DNA of 64,000 nt from CAKZNE01 sp964485405 (GTDB lineage Bacteria > Bacteroidota > Bacteroidia > Flavobacteriales > Schleiferiaceae), in the NCBI GenBank assembly GCA_964485405.1, contig CAZAJG010000022.1:1-64000 (forward strand). Direction: 5' to 3'. The notes under the pieces are model-generated. The model searched no databases. It saw nothing but the letters and a program-made list of their open reading frames with translations, and had not been told where the DNA came from. Within the stretch, counting starts at the first letter, position 1. The number at the start of each line of letters is the position of its first letter. The translations under genes and the position numbers were made by a program. Positions 51,293-60,980 of this stretch are shown here, in pieces.

Positions 51293-52684
51293 TTAGTTGT
51301 AGGCTAAAGCTGTAAGCTCTTCCACAAATTGCTCTCCCAATACAGTAGCTCTATCTTGGCTTTTTGCTTCAGTATATACTCTGATAATAGGTTCGGTGTT
51401 CGATTTTCTAAGGTGTACCCACTCTTCTGCAAAATCAATCTTCACTCCATCAATAGTGCTGATGTTCTCATTTTTATATTTCTCTTTTGTTTCGGCTAAA
51501 ACAGCATCCACATCCATTCCTGGTTCTAGTTGAATCTTATTCTTAGCCATAAAATATGCTGGATAAGAGGCTCTCAATTCGCTCATTTTCTTTCCTGAAG
51601 TAGCCAAATGGGATAAAATCAAAGCTATACCAACTAATGAATCTCTTCCATAGTGTAAGTCTGGTAGGATTATACCTCCATTTCCTTCTCCTCCCAATAC
51701 AGCTTTTTCCTTCTTCATCACTCTAACTACATTCACTTCTCCAACCGCTCCTGCAAAATATTCGTAACCCTTTGAATTAGCCAAATCTTTTAAGGCTCTG
51801 CTACTGCTCAAATTACTCACTACAGGTCCATTCAACTTTCCTAAAAGATAATCTGCGCAAGCTACAAGGGTGTATTCCTCTCCAAACATTTCCCCATCCT
51901 CCGAGATAAGCGCCAAACGATCTACGTCCGGATCCACCACAATACCTACATCGCATTTCTTCTCCTTCATTAATCCCATGATATCTCCTAAATGCTCTTT
52001 AAGGGGCTCTGGATTGTGTGGGAATAATCCTGTTGGTTCGCAATAGAGCAGCTCTGTTTGATCTACACCTAACTTCTCTAAAAGAATAGGAATGGAAATA
52101 CCCCCTGTTGAATTTACAGCATCTACAGCTACATTGAGATTTGCTCGTTTAATGGCTTCTACATTTATATAAGGCAACTCTAAAATGGCATCAATATGCT
52201 TTTCAATCATTCCGGTTTTAGGATGTACTTTTCCTAAATCCTGCACTTCAGCAAATTGATAATTATCGTTCTCCGCTATTCTCAAAATCTCTGCACCATC
52301 CTCTCCACTTAAAAACTCTCCTTTTTCGTTGAGCAATTTTAGAGCGTTCCATTGAACAGGATTATGAGAGGCCGTAAGGATTATCCCTCCATCTGCCTTT
52401 TCAAAAACTACTGCCATCTCAACGGTTGGCGTAGTAGATAAATCTAAATCCACTACATCGATTCCTAAGCCTATCAAAGTGTTTTGCACAAGAGCTTGAA
52501 TCATAGCTCCAGAAGGTCTAGCATCTCTACCTATTACTACTGTAAGATGTTTATTGGGATTGGCGTTTTTAAGCCACTGCCCATAGGAAGCGGCAAACTT
52601 AACTGCGTCTATTGGTGTCAGGTTGTCACCAGTGTTTCCACCGATGGTACCTCTAATCCCGGAAATGGATTTTATTAGTGTCAT
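51293..52684 (-). CDS. glmM: Phosphoglucosamine mutase
   Basis: The 463-residue phosphohexomutase converts glucosamine-6-phosphate to glucosamine-1-phosphate for peptidoglycan and LPS. The phosphoserine is in GIILTASHNPVQWNALKLL near residue 104, the Mg loop in VVDPDVDRLALISEDGEMFGEEY near residue 243, the sugar loop in GGEGNGGIILPDLHYGRDSL near residue 331, and the phosphate-binding C-terminal RKSNTEPIIRVYTEA near residue 427. This Bacteroidetes group is annotated as GlmM. A phosphomannomutase activity is an alternative. Confidence 0.88.
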   Translation of the reverse strand: MTLIKSISGIRGTIGGNTGDNLTPIDAVKFAASYGQWLKNANPNKHLTVVIGRDARPSGAMIQALVQNTLIGLGIDVVDLDLSTTPTVEMAVVFEKADGGIILTASHNPVQWNALKLLNEKGEFLSGEDGAEILRIAENDNYQFAEVQDLGKVHPKTGMIEKHIDAILELPYINVEAIKRANLNVAVDAVNSTGGISIPILLEKLGVDQTELLYCEPTGLFPHNPEPLKEHLGDIMGLMKEKKCDVGIVVDPDVDRLALISEDGEMFGEEYTLVACADYLLGKLNGPVVSNLSSSRALKDLANSKGYEYFAGAVGEVNVVRVMKKEKAVLGGEGNGGIILPDLHYGRDSLVGIALILSHLATSGKKMSELRASYPAYFMAKNKIQLEPGMDVDAVLAETKEKYKNENISTIDGVKIDFAEEWVHLRKSNTEPIIRVYTEAKSQDRATVLGEQFVEELTALAYN

Positions 52685-52965
52685 TTGAGATTGAATTATA
52701 GAGGCAAATATAATTGGAAGTCTGTAATATCAACTACTCTTTTGAAGAACTACAAAAGAGTCATTATATAAACATAAGTAAAAGATTTTCCACAACTTAA
52801 ATCGGCTTAAACACAAAAGTTAACCTTCAGATTTTTAAACAAATATGGAAACCGAATGAACTGACTAAATAGCATCTTGTTCATTATTTTGTGCAAAAAG
52901 ACAACTTGGCGTCAAATTTGCCCGTTATTATTTAGATAACTTTAAGGAAAACAATTCATCGAGCT

Positions 52966-54363
52966 ATGTTTGAAGAAGAAGATTTAAAAGATCTCACTCC
53001 GACTGTGAATCGTTACGAAAAGATGCTGAAGGATAAGAAGGAGTTGTTTTTTGATGTAGAACAATTCGAGAGTCTTTCTGACTATTATTATGAAAGTGGC
53101 CGCGTAAAAATGGCCCTTAGAGTAGTGGAAATGGCTTATCGTCAACACCCATACCATGCTGGTTTTACAGCAAAAAAAGTACAGTATCTAACCGCTAATA
53201 ATCAAATAAAAGAAGCGGAAAAGGAAATTCAAAAATTAGAGGCCTTAAGCCCTAATGGATATGAGCTATTCATGTCTAGAGCGGGCTTGCACAGCAGAAG
53301 AGGAAATCAAGAAAAAGCGATAGAGTTTTATAAAAAAGCTTTACCCTTAGCCGATTTCGCAGAAGACATTTGGCCGCTTATAGCGGTTGAGTATCAGATC
53401 TCTGGGAGTTATGAAAAGGCTCTTTTTTATCTCAAAAAAACCTTAGGAGCTTTCCCTGATGATGAAATATCGGTTTATAATATTGCTTTGTGCTACGATC
53501 TATTAGGGCAAACTGAAGAGGGAATTCAGTTTTTCTCAGATCTTATCGAAACCAACCCTTACTCTGAAATTGGATGGTACCACTTGGGGATCTTACACGC
53601 TAAAAAGAGAGAATATCATGAAGCACAAAGAGCTTATGACTACGCTCTTTTAATAGATGATTCCTTTATTGCTGCATACTATGAAAAGGCTAGGGTATTG
53701 GAAAAAACCTTTCAATACCAAGAGGCCATTGAAACCTATCAAATGAGTTTTGAGATGGAAGGTCCTACAGGCTTTTCTTACTACAAAATAGGTGCATGTT
53801 ACTTGAAGATGCATAAATCGCAAAAAGCACGTTCCTTTTTCACAAAAGCGGTGCATGAAGACAAGGAGTTAGACGAAGCTTTTTTTGAGCTGGCCTTAAT
53901 TAACGATGAGCATAAAGAGTACAATCAAGCGCTTTACAACATTAACAAGGCGGTAGAGTTAGATCCTGATAATTGGGAATACCTATTTACCAGTGCGGAG
54001 ATACATAAAAGAGCCGGAAGGTTAAATGAGGCAGAAGAGATTTATAAATCCCTCATTGAAAAGGGATATGCAGATCCAGATGTTTTTATAGACTATGCTG
54101 AGCTTTTGTTTGACTTATGTGAGTTTGAAGATGGAATGGAGCTGCTTTATAAAGGAGTAGAGTTAAATCCAGATTCGGCAGATATGCAATATCGCCTAAG
54201 TGGATACCTCTACACTTTAACGGAAAGTGATGAGGCCAACATTTACTTTAAAAAAGCATTGCATCTAGATCCAGACAGAAGGGTTCATTTCTTCCAGTTA
54301 TTCCCAAAACTAAGGGACAACTCCGAGGTTAAGGATTTAGTAGCTAAAATGAGTAAGCCCTAA
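52966..54363 (+). CDS. Tetratricopeptide repeat protein
   Basis: The 465-residue soluble protein is made almost entirely of TPR helices, about ten to twelve repeats. Clear units are EKAIEFYKKALPLADF, YEKALFYLKKTLGAFPDD, YHEAQRAYDYALLIDDS, YNQALYNINKAVELDPDNWEYL and DEANIYFKKALHLDPDR. There is no signal or membrane segment, so it is a cytoplasmic scaffold. It is followed after 36 bases by the DUF368 gene on the same strand. Confidence 0.85.
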   Translation: MFEEEDLKDLTPTVNRYEKMLKDKKELFFDVEQFESLSDYYYESGRVKMALRVVEMAYRQHPYHAGFTAKKVQYLTANNQIKEAEKEIQKLEALSPNGYELFMSRAGLHSRRGNQEKAIEFYKKALPLADFAEDIWPLIAVEYQISGSYEKALFYLKKTLGAFPDDEISVYNIALCYDLLGQTEEGIQFFSDLIETNPYSEIGWYHLGILHAKKREYHEAQRAYDYALLIDDSFIAAYYEKARVLEKTFQYQEAIETYQMSFEMEGPTGFSYYKIGACYLKMHKSQKARSFFTKAVHEDKELDEAFFELALINDEHKEYNQALYNINKAVELDPDNWEYLFTSAEIHKRAGRLNEAEEIYKSLIEKGYADPDVFIDYAELLFDLCEFEDGMELLYKGVELNPDSADMQYRLSGYLYTLTESDEANIYFKKALHLDPDRRVHFFQLFPKLRDNSEVKDLVAKMSKP

Positions 54364-54399
54364 ATGAAATTTACTTCCTTTGCGCTAAATTAGATTTGC

Positions 54400-55317
54400 A
54401 TGACGCAACTTTTTCTTTTTCTCAAAGGTTTAGCTATGGGAGCTGCAGATGTAGTTCCTGGCGTTAGTGGTGGCACTATTGCTTTTATAACCGGCATTTA
54501 TCAAGAGCTTATTGGTTCAATAAAAAGTGTAAATGGCCAAGCTTTGGCCAAGCTTTTTAAAGGTAGATTCAAAGAGTTTTGGAACCACATCAATGGAAGC
54601 TTTCTAATTGTTCTATTTACAGGAATTATTGTTTCTTTTATTAGCCTGGCTAAGGTGGTAACCTATCTTTTGGATAATCACCCCATCCTTGTTTGGTCTT
54701 TCTTTTTCGGTTTAATTGTAGCCAGCGCCTGGTTGATTGGGAAAAGTGTAAAAAAATGGAACCCGGTAAAGATTCTTGGCCTAATAGCCGGAAGTTGTAT
54801 CGCTTATTTTATAACGGTAATTAGTCCGGCTGAAGCCAATGAAACGTACTGGTATACCTTTTTATCTGGAGCTATTGCCATTTGTGCGATGATTTTACCG
54901 GGCATCTCTGGGAGTTTCATTTTGGTACTTATGGGCCAGTACAAATACGTTTTAGAAGCCTTATCTAATTTAAAACTAGATGTAGTGCTCGTTTTTATGA
55001 GCGGATGTTTAGTAGGAATACTCTCTTTTGCCCGTTTGCTTTCTTGGATGTTTAAGCATCAACGAGAATTGACCGTTTCCATACTTACTGGTTTTATGAT
55101 TGGTTCTTTAAACAAAGTATGGCCTTGGAAAGTTACTGTTGAAACCGCCATTGATAGGCACGGTGAAGTAATACCTGTGGTTCAAAAAAGTATATTACCT
55201 AGTCACTTTGAAGGAGAAGCTCATTTAACAGGCGCTATTATTTTGGCCGCTTTAGGGTTTTTACTGATTTGGATTTTAGATAAATATTCCCCTTCCGCTG
55301 CAGACAGCGAAGAATAA
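54400..55317 (+). CDS. DUF368 domain membrane protein
   Basis: The 305-residue product has about eight membrane helices. The signatures are FLKGLAMGAADVVPGVSGGTIAFITGIY at residues 5-32 and the repeated ICAMILPGISGSFILVLMGQYKYVL near residue 166, two PG(V/I)SG motifs that mark this family. DUF368 proteins have been linked to undecaprenyl-phosphate recycling, and that role is likely here. It is followed after 12 bases by aroE. Confidence 0.9.
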   Translation: MTQLFLFLKGLAMGAADVVPGVSGGTIAFITGIYQELIGSIKSVNGQALAKLFKGRFKEFWNHINGSFLIVLFTGIIVSFISLAKVVTYLLDNHPILVWSFFFGLIVASAWLIGKSVKKWNPVKILGLIAGSCIAYFITVISPAEANETYWYTFLSGAIAICAMILPGISGSFILVLMGQYKYVLEALSNLKLDVVLVFMSGCLVGILSFARLLSWMFKHQRELTVSILTGFMIGSLNKVWPWKVTVETAIDRHGEVIPVVQKSILPSHFEGEAHLTGAIILAALGFLLIWILDKYSPSAADSEE

Positions 55318-55329
55318 AAGTGGCTAATT

Positions 55330-56055
55330 ATGGAGTTGGGGCTTTTAGGAAAATCGTTGGAGCATTCTTTTTCCAAATCCTATTTTGAAGCCAAATTCGA
55401 AAGAGAGAAATTACTCAATCATACTTATTCCAATTTTGAGCTAGCTACTATTGACAAGCTCCCGGAGCTAATTCAAAAGCACCCCAAACTAAGAGGCTTA
55501 AATGTTACGATTCCCTATAAGGAAAGTGTTATTCCATTTTTGGATGATATTAGTGATGAAGCCAATGAGGTTGGAGCTGTAAATACTATACTTATTAAAG
55601 ATGGAAAGCTCAGCGGGTTTAATACAGATGTATTCGGCTTTGTAAATAGTATAAAGCCAATTATTAAACCTCCTTCAAACGCGCTCATTTTAGGCACGGG
55701 AGGCGCGGCTAAAGCCATTGCTTTCGGTTTAACTCAATTGGGAGTTACTCATAAACTTGTAAGTAGAAATCCACAAAAAAACGAACTCTCTTACCAAGAG
55801 GCGAGCAAAAACTTACAATCATACTCGATTTTAATCCACACAACACCGCTAGGAACATTTCCCAATATCTCCGCTAAACCACCTATCCATTTGAACAAGT
55901 TGAGTAAAAATCATTTGGTGTACGACTTAATCTACAATCCATCTAAAACCCTTTTACTGCAAGAAGCGGAAAAGTTTGGTGCTACAATAAAAAATGGATT
56001 AGAAATGTTGCAATTACAAGCAAATAAGTCGTGGCTGATATGGAATGAATCTTAA
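55330..56055 (+). CDS. aroE: Shikimate dehydrogenase
   Basis: The 241-residue enzyme reduces 3-dehydroshikimate with NADPH in aromatic amino-acid synthesis. GLLGKSLEHSFSKSYFEAKF carries the substrate-binding Ser pair, GLNVTIPYKESVIPFLD near residue 58 the catalytic Lys, and AVNTILIKDGKLSGFNTDVFGF near residue 83 the catalytic Asp. The nucleotide loop is LGTGGAAKAIAFGL near residue 122. It is at the short end for the family (usually 245-290). Operon with DUF368. Confidence 0.92.
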   Translation: MELGLLGKSLEHSFSKSYFEAKFEREKLLNHTYSNFELATIDKLPELIQKHPKLRGLNVTIPYKESVIPFLDDISDEANEVGAVNTILIKDGKLSGFNTDVFGFVNSIKPIIKPPSNALILGTGGAAKAIAFGLTQLGVTHKLVSRNPQKNELSYQEASKNLQSYSILIHTTPLGTFPNISAKPPIHLNKLSKNHLVYDLIYNPSKTLLLQEAEKFGATIKNGLEMLQLQANKSWLIWNES

Positions 56056-56060
56056 CTTTG
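56053..56060 (+). promoter_or_regulatory. Candidate -7 box inside the end of aroE
   Basis: TAACTTTG (TAnnTTTG) overlaps the aroE stop codon and lies 20 bases before the DUF349 ATG. It may give that gene its own promoter. Confidence 0.3.
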
Positions 56061-56080
56061 TGTTTTTAAGCTCATAGATT

Positions 56081-58204
56081 ATGACAGATATACAAGATAA
56101 CCTGCCTGAGGCAGATGGACAGAATAAAGAGGATTTAGGAAATAATCCTTCTACGGAAAATACCAGAGAAAACACAACTCAACCGGAAGAGCAAACTTCT
56201 GAACCTGAAATTGTTGAAGATGAGGTAAAAGAAGAGTCTCCCGAACCGGAAGCACAAAAAGAGGAAGTTGCTGAAGCAACTGTTACCGAGGAAGAAAAAT
56301 CAACTGAAACGGTTGCTGAGCTTACGGAGAAAGGAGAAATGTCGGATGAGGAGCTAGAAGAAGAAGACGATCACGAAGAAGTGGAGTCTGATGAAGAAGA
56401 ACATGAACATACGGTTGAAGAGGAGTTAGAACTTCCTGATTATTCTGAATATGAGCCGGAAAAATTAGTAGAGGAAGCTGAAAAGTTACTTAAAAACGAA
56501 GCGGTACATAAAATTAAGGCGCATTTTGATGCGATCCGTAAAAACCTACTTGATCATCTTAATGATGAGAAAAAACAACGACTGGCTGAGTTTTTAGAAG
56601 GAGGCGGTGTTGAAATGGATTTTGAATTTATTCAGCCTTTAAGACAACGTTTTAAACAAATATTTACAGAGTATAGGAGCAGAAGGCAAGCTTATTATAA
56701 CGATCTTCAAGAAAAGCTCGAAAACAATCTTAAGGTTAAAAAAGAGCTCATTGAAAAAATCAAGGAAATTGTATCCAAAGATGAATCTATAGGCGAGACA
56801 TTTAAAGAATTTAATGCGCTTCAACAAGAGTGGAGAAATACGGGTCCTGTGCCCAGAAATGAGTCCTCCAACCTTTGGCAAACCTATCATCATCATGTAG
56901 AAAACTTCTACGAATTCATAAAAATCAATAAGGAACTTCGGGATCTTGATTTTAAGAAAAATCATGAAACGAAAGAAGTACTTATCCAAAAGGTTGAGGC
57001 CCTAGCTACAGAAACGGACATCAAAAAAGCTTTTTCTGAGCTACAGTCCATTCATAAGCAATGGAAACGAGTGGGCCCTGTAGAAAGAGATCATCGTGAA
57101 CCTATGTGGGAACGTTTTAGTGCAGCCACTAAAAAACTACACGACCGAAGAGAAGAGTATTACGAAGAACAAAAAGAGAAAAGCGCAGAGCTTATTGAGC
57201 AGAAAAAATCTTTAGTTCAAAAAATAGAAGAATTCCCTTTTGAGAATATCAAGTCACACAACAAATGGCAAGAAGCCATTAAAGGTGTTGAAGCTATTCG
57301 AGAAGGATTTCGCAAAATTGGGCGTGTAAACCATCCGGAAAACGATGTTATATGGGATAAATTCAGAGAAGTACTTCGTGAATTTAATCACCTTAAAAAT
57401 CAATTCTATAAGGATCTTAAAAAGGATCAGCACCAAAATCTATTAAAGAAAAAAGCCTTACTAGATCTTGCGGAAAGCTTAAAAGATAGTGACGATTGGA
57501 AAGTAACAACCAACGAATTCAAACGCATTCAAGCGGATTGGAAACGTATTGGCCATGTTCCTCGTGCAGAGTCTGACAAAATATGGAAGAAATTCCGTGA
57601 AGCTTGTAATCACTTTTTCAATCGTCTTACTGATCATAACAAAGACTTGGACAAGTCTTATGATGGAAATTTTGAAAGTAAAGAAGCTCTATTGGAAAAG
57701 CTGAAAGGATTTGAAGGCTCTGGCGATCAAAAAGCGGATGTCCAATCCTTGATGAATATCATAAACGAGTGGAAATCCATTGGTCGTGTACCAAGGGATA
57801 AAACCAACATTGAATCAGACTTTAACAACGCTCTAGATGGTCAATTTAAAGCCATCGATTTAGATCGAAAAGAGTCCCAACGTATTCGTTTTGAGAACAA
57901 AATGAATTCAATGGCAGAGCGTAGTGGCAATGATAGAGAGCTGGTAAAAGAGAAAGATTATTTAAGAAGAAAAAGAGAAGAAGCTCAAAAAGAGTTGAAC
58001 ACTCTTGAAAACAATATGGCCTTCTTCAGCTCAAGCAATCCAAACAGCCCCTTTATGAAAGAGGCCGAGAAGAATATCAGTAAACAAAGAGATATCATTA
58101 ATGAACTTACTGAAAAAATGAAGATGTTGAGTAAAACCATTAAGGAGATGAATACGCCTAAGGAAGAAGAACCTTCAGATAATCAAACTGAAGGAGACGC
58201 TTAG
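56081..58204 (+). CDS. DUF349 domain-containing protein
   Basis: The 707-residue highly charged coiled-coil protein starts with about 130 Glu-rich disordered residues. At least five DUF349 repeats follow, seen as EWRNTGPVPRNESSNLW (about 250), QWKRVGPVERDHREPMW (about 326), GFRKIGRVNHPENDVIW (about 410), DWKRIGHVPRAESDKIW (about 485) and EWKSIGRVPRDKTNIE (about 563). A C-terminal coiled coil closes it. The family's role is unclear, though some members are tied to stress or antimicrobial tolerance. It is cytoplasmic. Confidence 0.9.
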   Translation: MTDIQDNLPEADGQNKEDLGNNPSTENTRENTTQPEEQTSEPEIVEDEVKEESPEPEAQKEEVAEATVTEEEKSTETVAELTEKGEMSDEELEEEDDHEEVESDEEEHEHTVEEELELPDYSEYEPEKLVEEAEKLLKNEAVHKIKAHFDAIRKNLLDHLNDEKKQRLAEFLEGGGVEMDFEFIQPLRQRFKQIFTEYRSRRQAYYNDLQEKLENNLKVKKELIEKIKEIVSKDESIGETFKEFNALQQEWRNTGPVPRNESSNLWQTYHHHVENFYEFIKINKELRDLDFKKNHETKEVLIQKVEALATETDIKKAFSELQSIHKQWKRVGPVERDHREPMWERFSAATKKLHDRREEYYEEQKEKSAELIEQKKSLVQKIEEFPFENIKSHNKWQEAIKGVEAIREGFRKIGRVNHPENDVIWDKFREVLREFNHLKNQFYKDLKKDQHQNLLKKKALLDLAESLKDSDDWKVTTNEFKRIQADWKRIGHVPRAESDKIWKKFREACNHFFNRLTDHNKDLDKSYDGNFESKEALLEKLKGFEGSGDQKADVQSLMNIINEWKSIGRVPRDKTNIESDFNNALDGQFKAIDLDRKESQRIRFENKMNSMAERSGNDRELVKEKDYLRRKREEAQKELNTLENNMAFFSSSNPNSPFMKEAEKNISKQRDIINELTEKMKMLSKTIKEMNTPKEEEPSDNQTEGDA

Positions 58205-58222
58205 GCATATTCATTTCAAAAG

Positions 58223-59725
58223 CTATTGCTTGATAAACTTAGAGGAACCGATTGTTCCATTATCATCCCTAATCTGGATGATGTAAGAGCCCTTGGTTAA
58301 ATCGGATACATCAAGCTCAATATTGTTGCCCGGTGGTGTTTTTCGTTGCATTACTAGTCTGCCCGCAAAATCAAGTATTGCAACAGAATGGGAATGACTT
58401 GAGGCCAACTCTAAGTGGATGGATTTGGATGTTGGATTTGGGTGCATGGAAAAAACTAGTCTATTTTCTTCAGAAAGGCTCACAAATAATCCTTTAGAAT
58501 CTACTTTGAAAGCCCATACCTTGTGGTAAGGACTATTTGTCTTTTGTAAAGTTCCAGTGGCCAAATATCCTCCGTCTTTTGTTTCTATAGTGTTAGAGAT
58601 GTAATTGAGGGCATTTGAATCTTTTAGATAACGGTATTTATTGAACCACTCCAATGTACCAGACTGATCAAACTTGGAAATGCAGCTTTCCCCTTCAATT
58701 ATGTGTTGACTGGGGTTCTGTAAATAATGATAAAAACCTCCGCTTAGTATGAATCCGCTATCTGCGCAAGATTGATAGCGCAATGTAACGTTTGGCCAAG
58801 AAGATACAATCTTGGTAGGGGTTTGAAAAACGCTTTGCCTGGAAAACTCTTGTAAAAACACATCTGTTGAACCTAAAGTAAAGGGATTATAGTCTACTAA
58901 ACTTCTTTTAGCATGGATCAGATAATAGAGTGTATCCGATATAGCCCCTATACCTGCAATTCCATAAAACGCGGAATCATAAAAGCTTTTTCTCCATACC
59001 ATTTGCTTTGTAGAAGAATCGATAAGGGATATATACACAAGTGTAGAATCATTTGAATTAAACCGATTGGCTATGGAATCAGTGTCTACACCGAGCACAA
59101 GATATCCTCCTTTTACAGGTAATGTAAAATATCCATGGTGCTCAAAAATGTCATAACCATTTACAGTTGTATCTGAACTCTGAAAAGTGTGCTCCCAAAC
59201 TAAATCCAACTGGTTATTAAATTTGACTAAAAGTAACTCCGATTTTCTAAAAGCACCAGTTCCCCCTCCAGTGATAAGGATGGATTGATCTTCATCAATA
59301 ATCATTTGAGTGGCAAAATTAAATTTAAAGCTTGTTTTGGTAAATGTTTTTTGTTGAGTGAGATTATGAAGATCATCAAACTTTAGGAGAACGATACCAG
59401 CATACAGATCATTTACAGCAACAACATATCCCTGATCTGAAGTTCTTTTTGTGAAGACTCCTAATACATTGCTCGTATCTGAGGCAGAATAAATCAGGCT
59501 TGAATCCTTAAGAATTCCAGATCGATCGACCATATACCTATACACTTCATAAAAAAGGCCTCCACTATCTTTTGCTGTGGTAAACCATAAGTAGTTACTG
59601 TCTAGTTCAATGGCTTCACTGGGGTAAAGTCCGCTATAACTATTATTAAAACTAATAGATTGCCCAAAAAGAGAATGGATAAAAAAATAGGATAACCCGA
59701 AACATAAAAATAACTTTCTTTTCAT
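58223..59725 (-). CDS. T9SS type A sorting domain-containing protein
   Basis: The 500-residue product has a signal peptide ending SLFGQ. The middle of about 390 residues has repeated strands of the beta-propeller-like kind (SDQGYVVAVNDLYAGIVLLKFDDL, TKDGGYLATGTLQKTN). The C-terminal 75 residues (FSMHPNPTSKSIHLEL to SYIIQIRDDNGTIGSSKFIKQ) form the type IX secretion sorting domain with its NPT and final KFIK. It should be secreted or attached at the cell surface. It marks the organism as having a T9SS. Confidence 0.88.
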   Translation of the reverse strand: MKRKLFLCFGLSYFFIHSLFGQSISFNNSYSGLYPSEAIELDSNYLWFTTAKDSGGLFYEVYRYMVDRSGILKDSSLIYSASDTSNVLGVFTKRTSDQGYVVAVNDLYAGIVLLKFDDLHNLTQQKTFTKTSFKFNFATQMIIDEDQSILITGGGTGAFRKSELLLVKFNNQLDLVWEHTFQSSDTTVNGYDIFEHHGYFTLPVKGGYLVLGVDTDSIANRFNSNDSTLVYISLIDSSTKQMVWRKSFYDSAFYGIAGIGAISDTLYYLIHAKRSLVDYNPFTLGSTDVFLQEFSRQSVFQTPTKIVSSWPNVTLRYQSCADSGFILSGGFYHYLQNPSQHIIEGESCISKFDQSGTLEWFNKYRYLKDSNALNYISNTIETKDGGYLATGTLQKTNSPYHKVWAFKVDSKGLFVSLSEENRLVFSMHPNPTSKSIHLELASSHSHSVAILDFAGRLVMQRKTPPGNNIELDVSDLTKGSYIIQIRDDNGTIGSSKFIKQ

Positions 59726-59873
59726 TTCAATTTGTATTATTTGGTTGCTTATATGACACCTGAATAAAGATGAGGTTGCCTACAAAATTGTATTCTTGCT
59801 GAGTTTTAACGGCTATCCGATAGCTTATCATTCAAAAAAACAACTATCTAACACCCATGAATTAGTGCACCTT

Positions 59874-60860
59874 ATGGTGAAACGATTAGAACATTTTGAA
59901 AATGAGATTTGCTCAGCTTTTAGTGCTGATAGCTTTGAGATTGTTGAAGAAATCCAAGAATTGTGGAGTGGATATGGGCATATTCTAAGAGTAAATATCC
60001 AAGGTGGCGCGCACAAAAACATCATTGTAAAGCACATTCGTTTCCCAGCACAGCAAAACCATCCAAGAGGCTGGAACTCTGAAATATCCCATCAACGCAA
60101 GATAAAATCGTACGAAGTAGAGTTGAATTGGTACAAGCAATTCGCTTCAAAATGCAACCAAGGTTGCCAAGTGGCAAAATCCTTTCTTTCTATTTCTAAA
60201 ACAGATGAAAAGCTATTATTGCTTGAAGATCTAGATGCCTCAGGCTTTCCGGTAAGAAAATCAAAGCTCAAGCTTAAAGAAGTAAAAGCAGTACTCAATT
60301 GGTTGGCTCAATTTCATGCTCGTTTTTTAGGCTCCGCTCCTGAAGGTTTATGGGAAGTTGGTACCTATTGGCATTTAAAAACTCGACCAGAGGAGTGGCA
60401 AAAAATGCCAGATAGCAAGTTGAAATCCATGGCCGCACAAATGGACTCTCTTTTAAATCAAGCTGAGTATCAAACTTTAATACATGGGGATGCTAAAGTG
60501 GCCAATTTTTGTTTTTCTGAAGACGGTGAAAAAGTAGCTGCAGTAGATTTTCAATACGTAGGGGGTGGATGCGGAATAAAGGATGTAGCTTACTTTTTAG
60601 GAAGCTGCTTGGATGAAGAACAATGTGCATTTTTTGAAAGTGAACTATTGACCTATTATTTTTCGTGCTTACAGAAAGCCCTTGAAGAAAAAGAAGGAGC
60701 ATCTATAAATTTTGCGGCCTTAGAAAAAGAATGGCGCTTTTTATATCCCATTGCTTGGACGGATTTTTATCGCTTTTTGGAAGGGTGGATGCCTGGACAT
60801 TGGAAGATTAACTCCTACACAGAGGATCTTGCAAAACGAGCCTTTACCCTTTTAGATTAA
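59874..60860 (+). CDS. Phosphotransferase, ecdysteroid/choline-kinase-like
   Basis: The product is 328 residues from ATG 59874. The frame is open from TTG 59796, but the extra 26 residues do not look like family sequence. It has a protein-kinase-like fold: the nucleotide-binding strand includes LWSGYGHILRVNI and IIVKHI, LLLEDLDASGFPVR is the hinge, LIHGDAKVANFCFSEDG near residue 203 is the catalytic HGDxxxxN motif, and VAAVDFQYVGGGCGIKDVAYFLG the DFG-like metal motif. It phosphorylates a small molecule, unknown. Upstream of uvrB. Confidence 0.78.
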   Translation: MVKRLEHFENEICSAFSADSFEIVEEIQELWSGYGHILRVNIQGGAHKNIIVKHIRFPAQQNHPRGWNSEISHQRKIKSYEVELNWYKQFASKCNQGCQVAKSFLSISKTDEKLLLLEDLDASGFPVRKSKLKLKEVKAVLNWLAQFHARFLGSAPEGLWEVGTYWHLKTRPEEWQKMPDSKLKSMAAQMDSLLNQAEYQTLIHGDAKVANFCFSEDGEKVAAVDFQYVGGGCGIKDVAYFLGSCLDEEQCAFFESELLTYYFSCLQKALEEKEGASINFAALEKEWRFLYPIAWTDFYRFLEGWMPGHWKINSYTEDLAKRAFTLLD

Positions 60861-60980
60861 GTCAATTGAATTGCTCTATACCCCCCATTACAGGTCTTAT
60901 TTAGGTTTCTTCTCCTCACTAATTATTCAGACATTTGAAGGTTCATTTTTTTGTGATACCGCGTCTTTAAACACCATAGC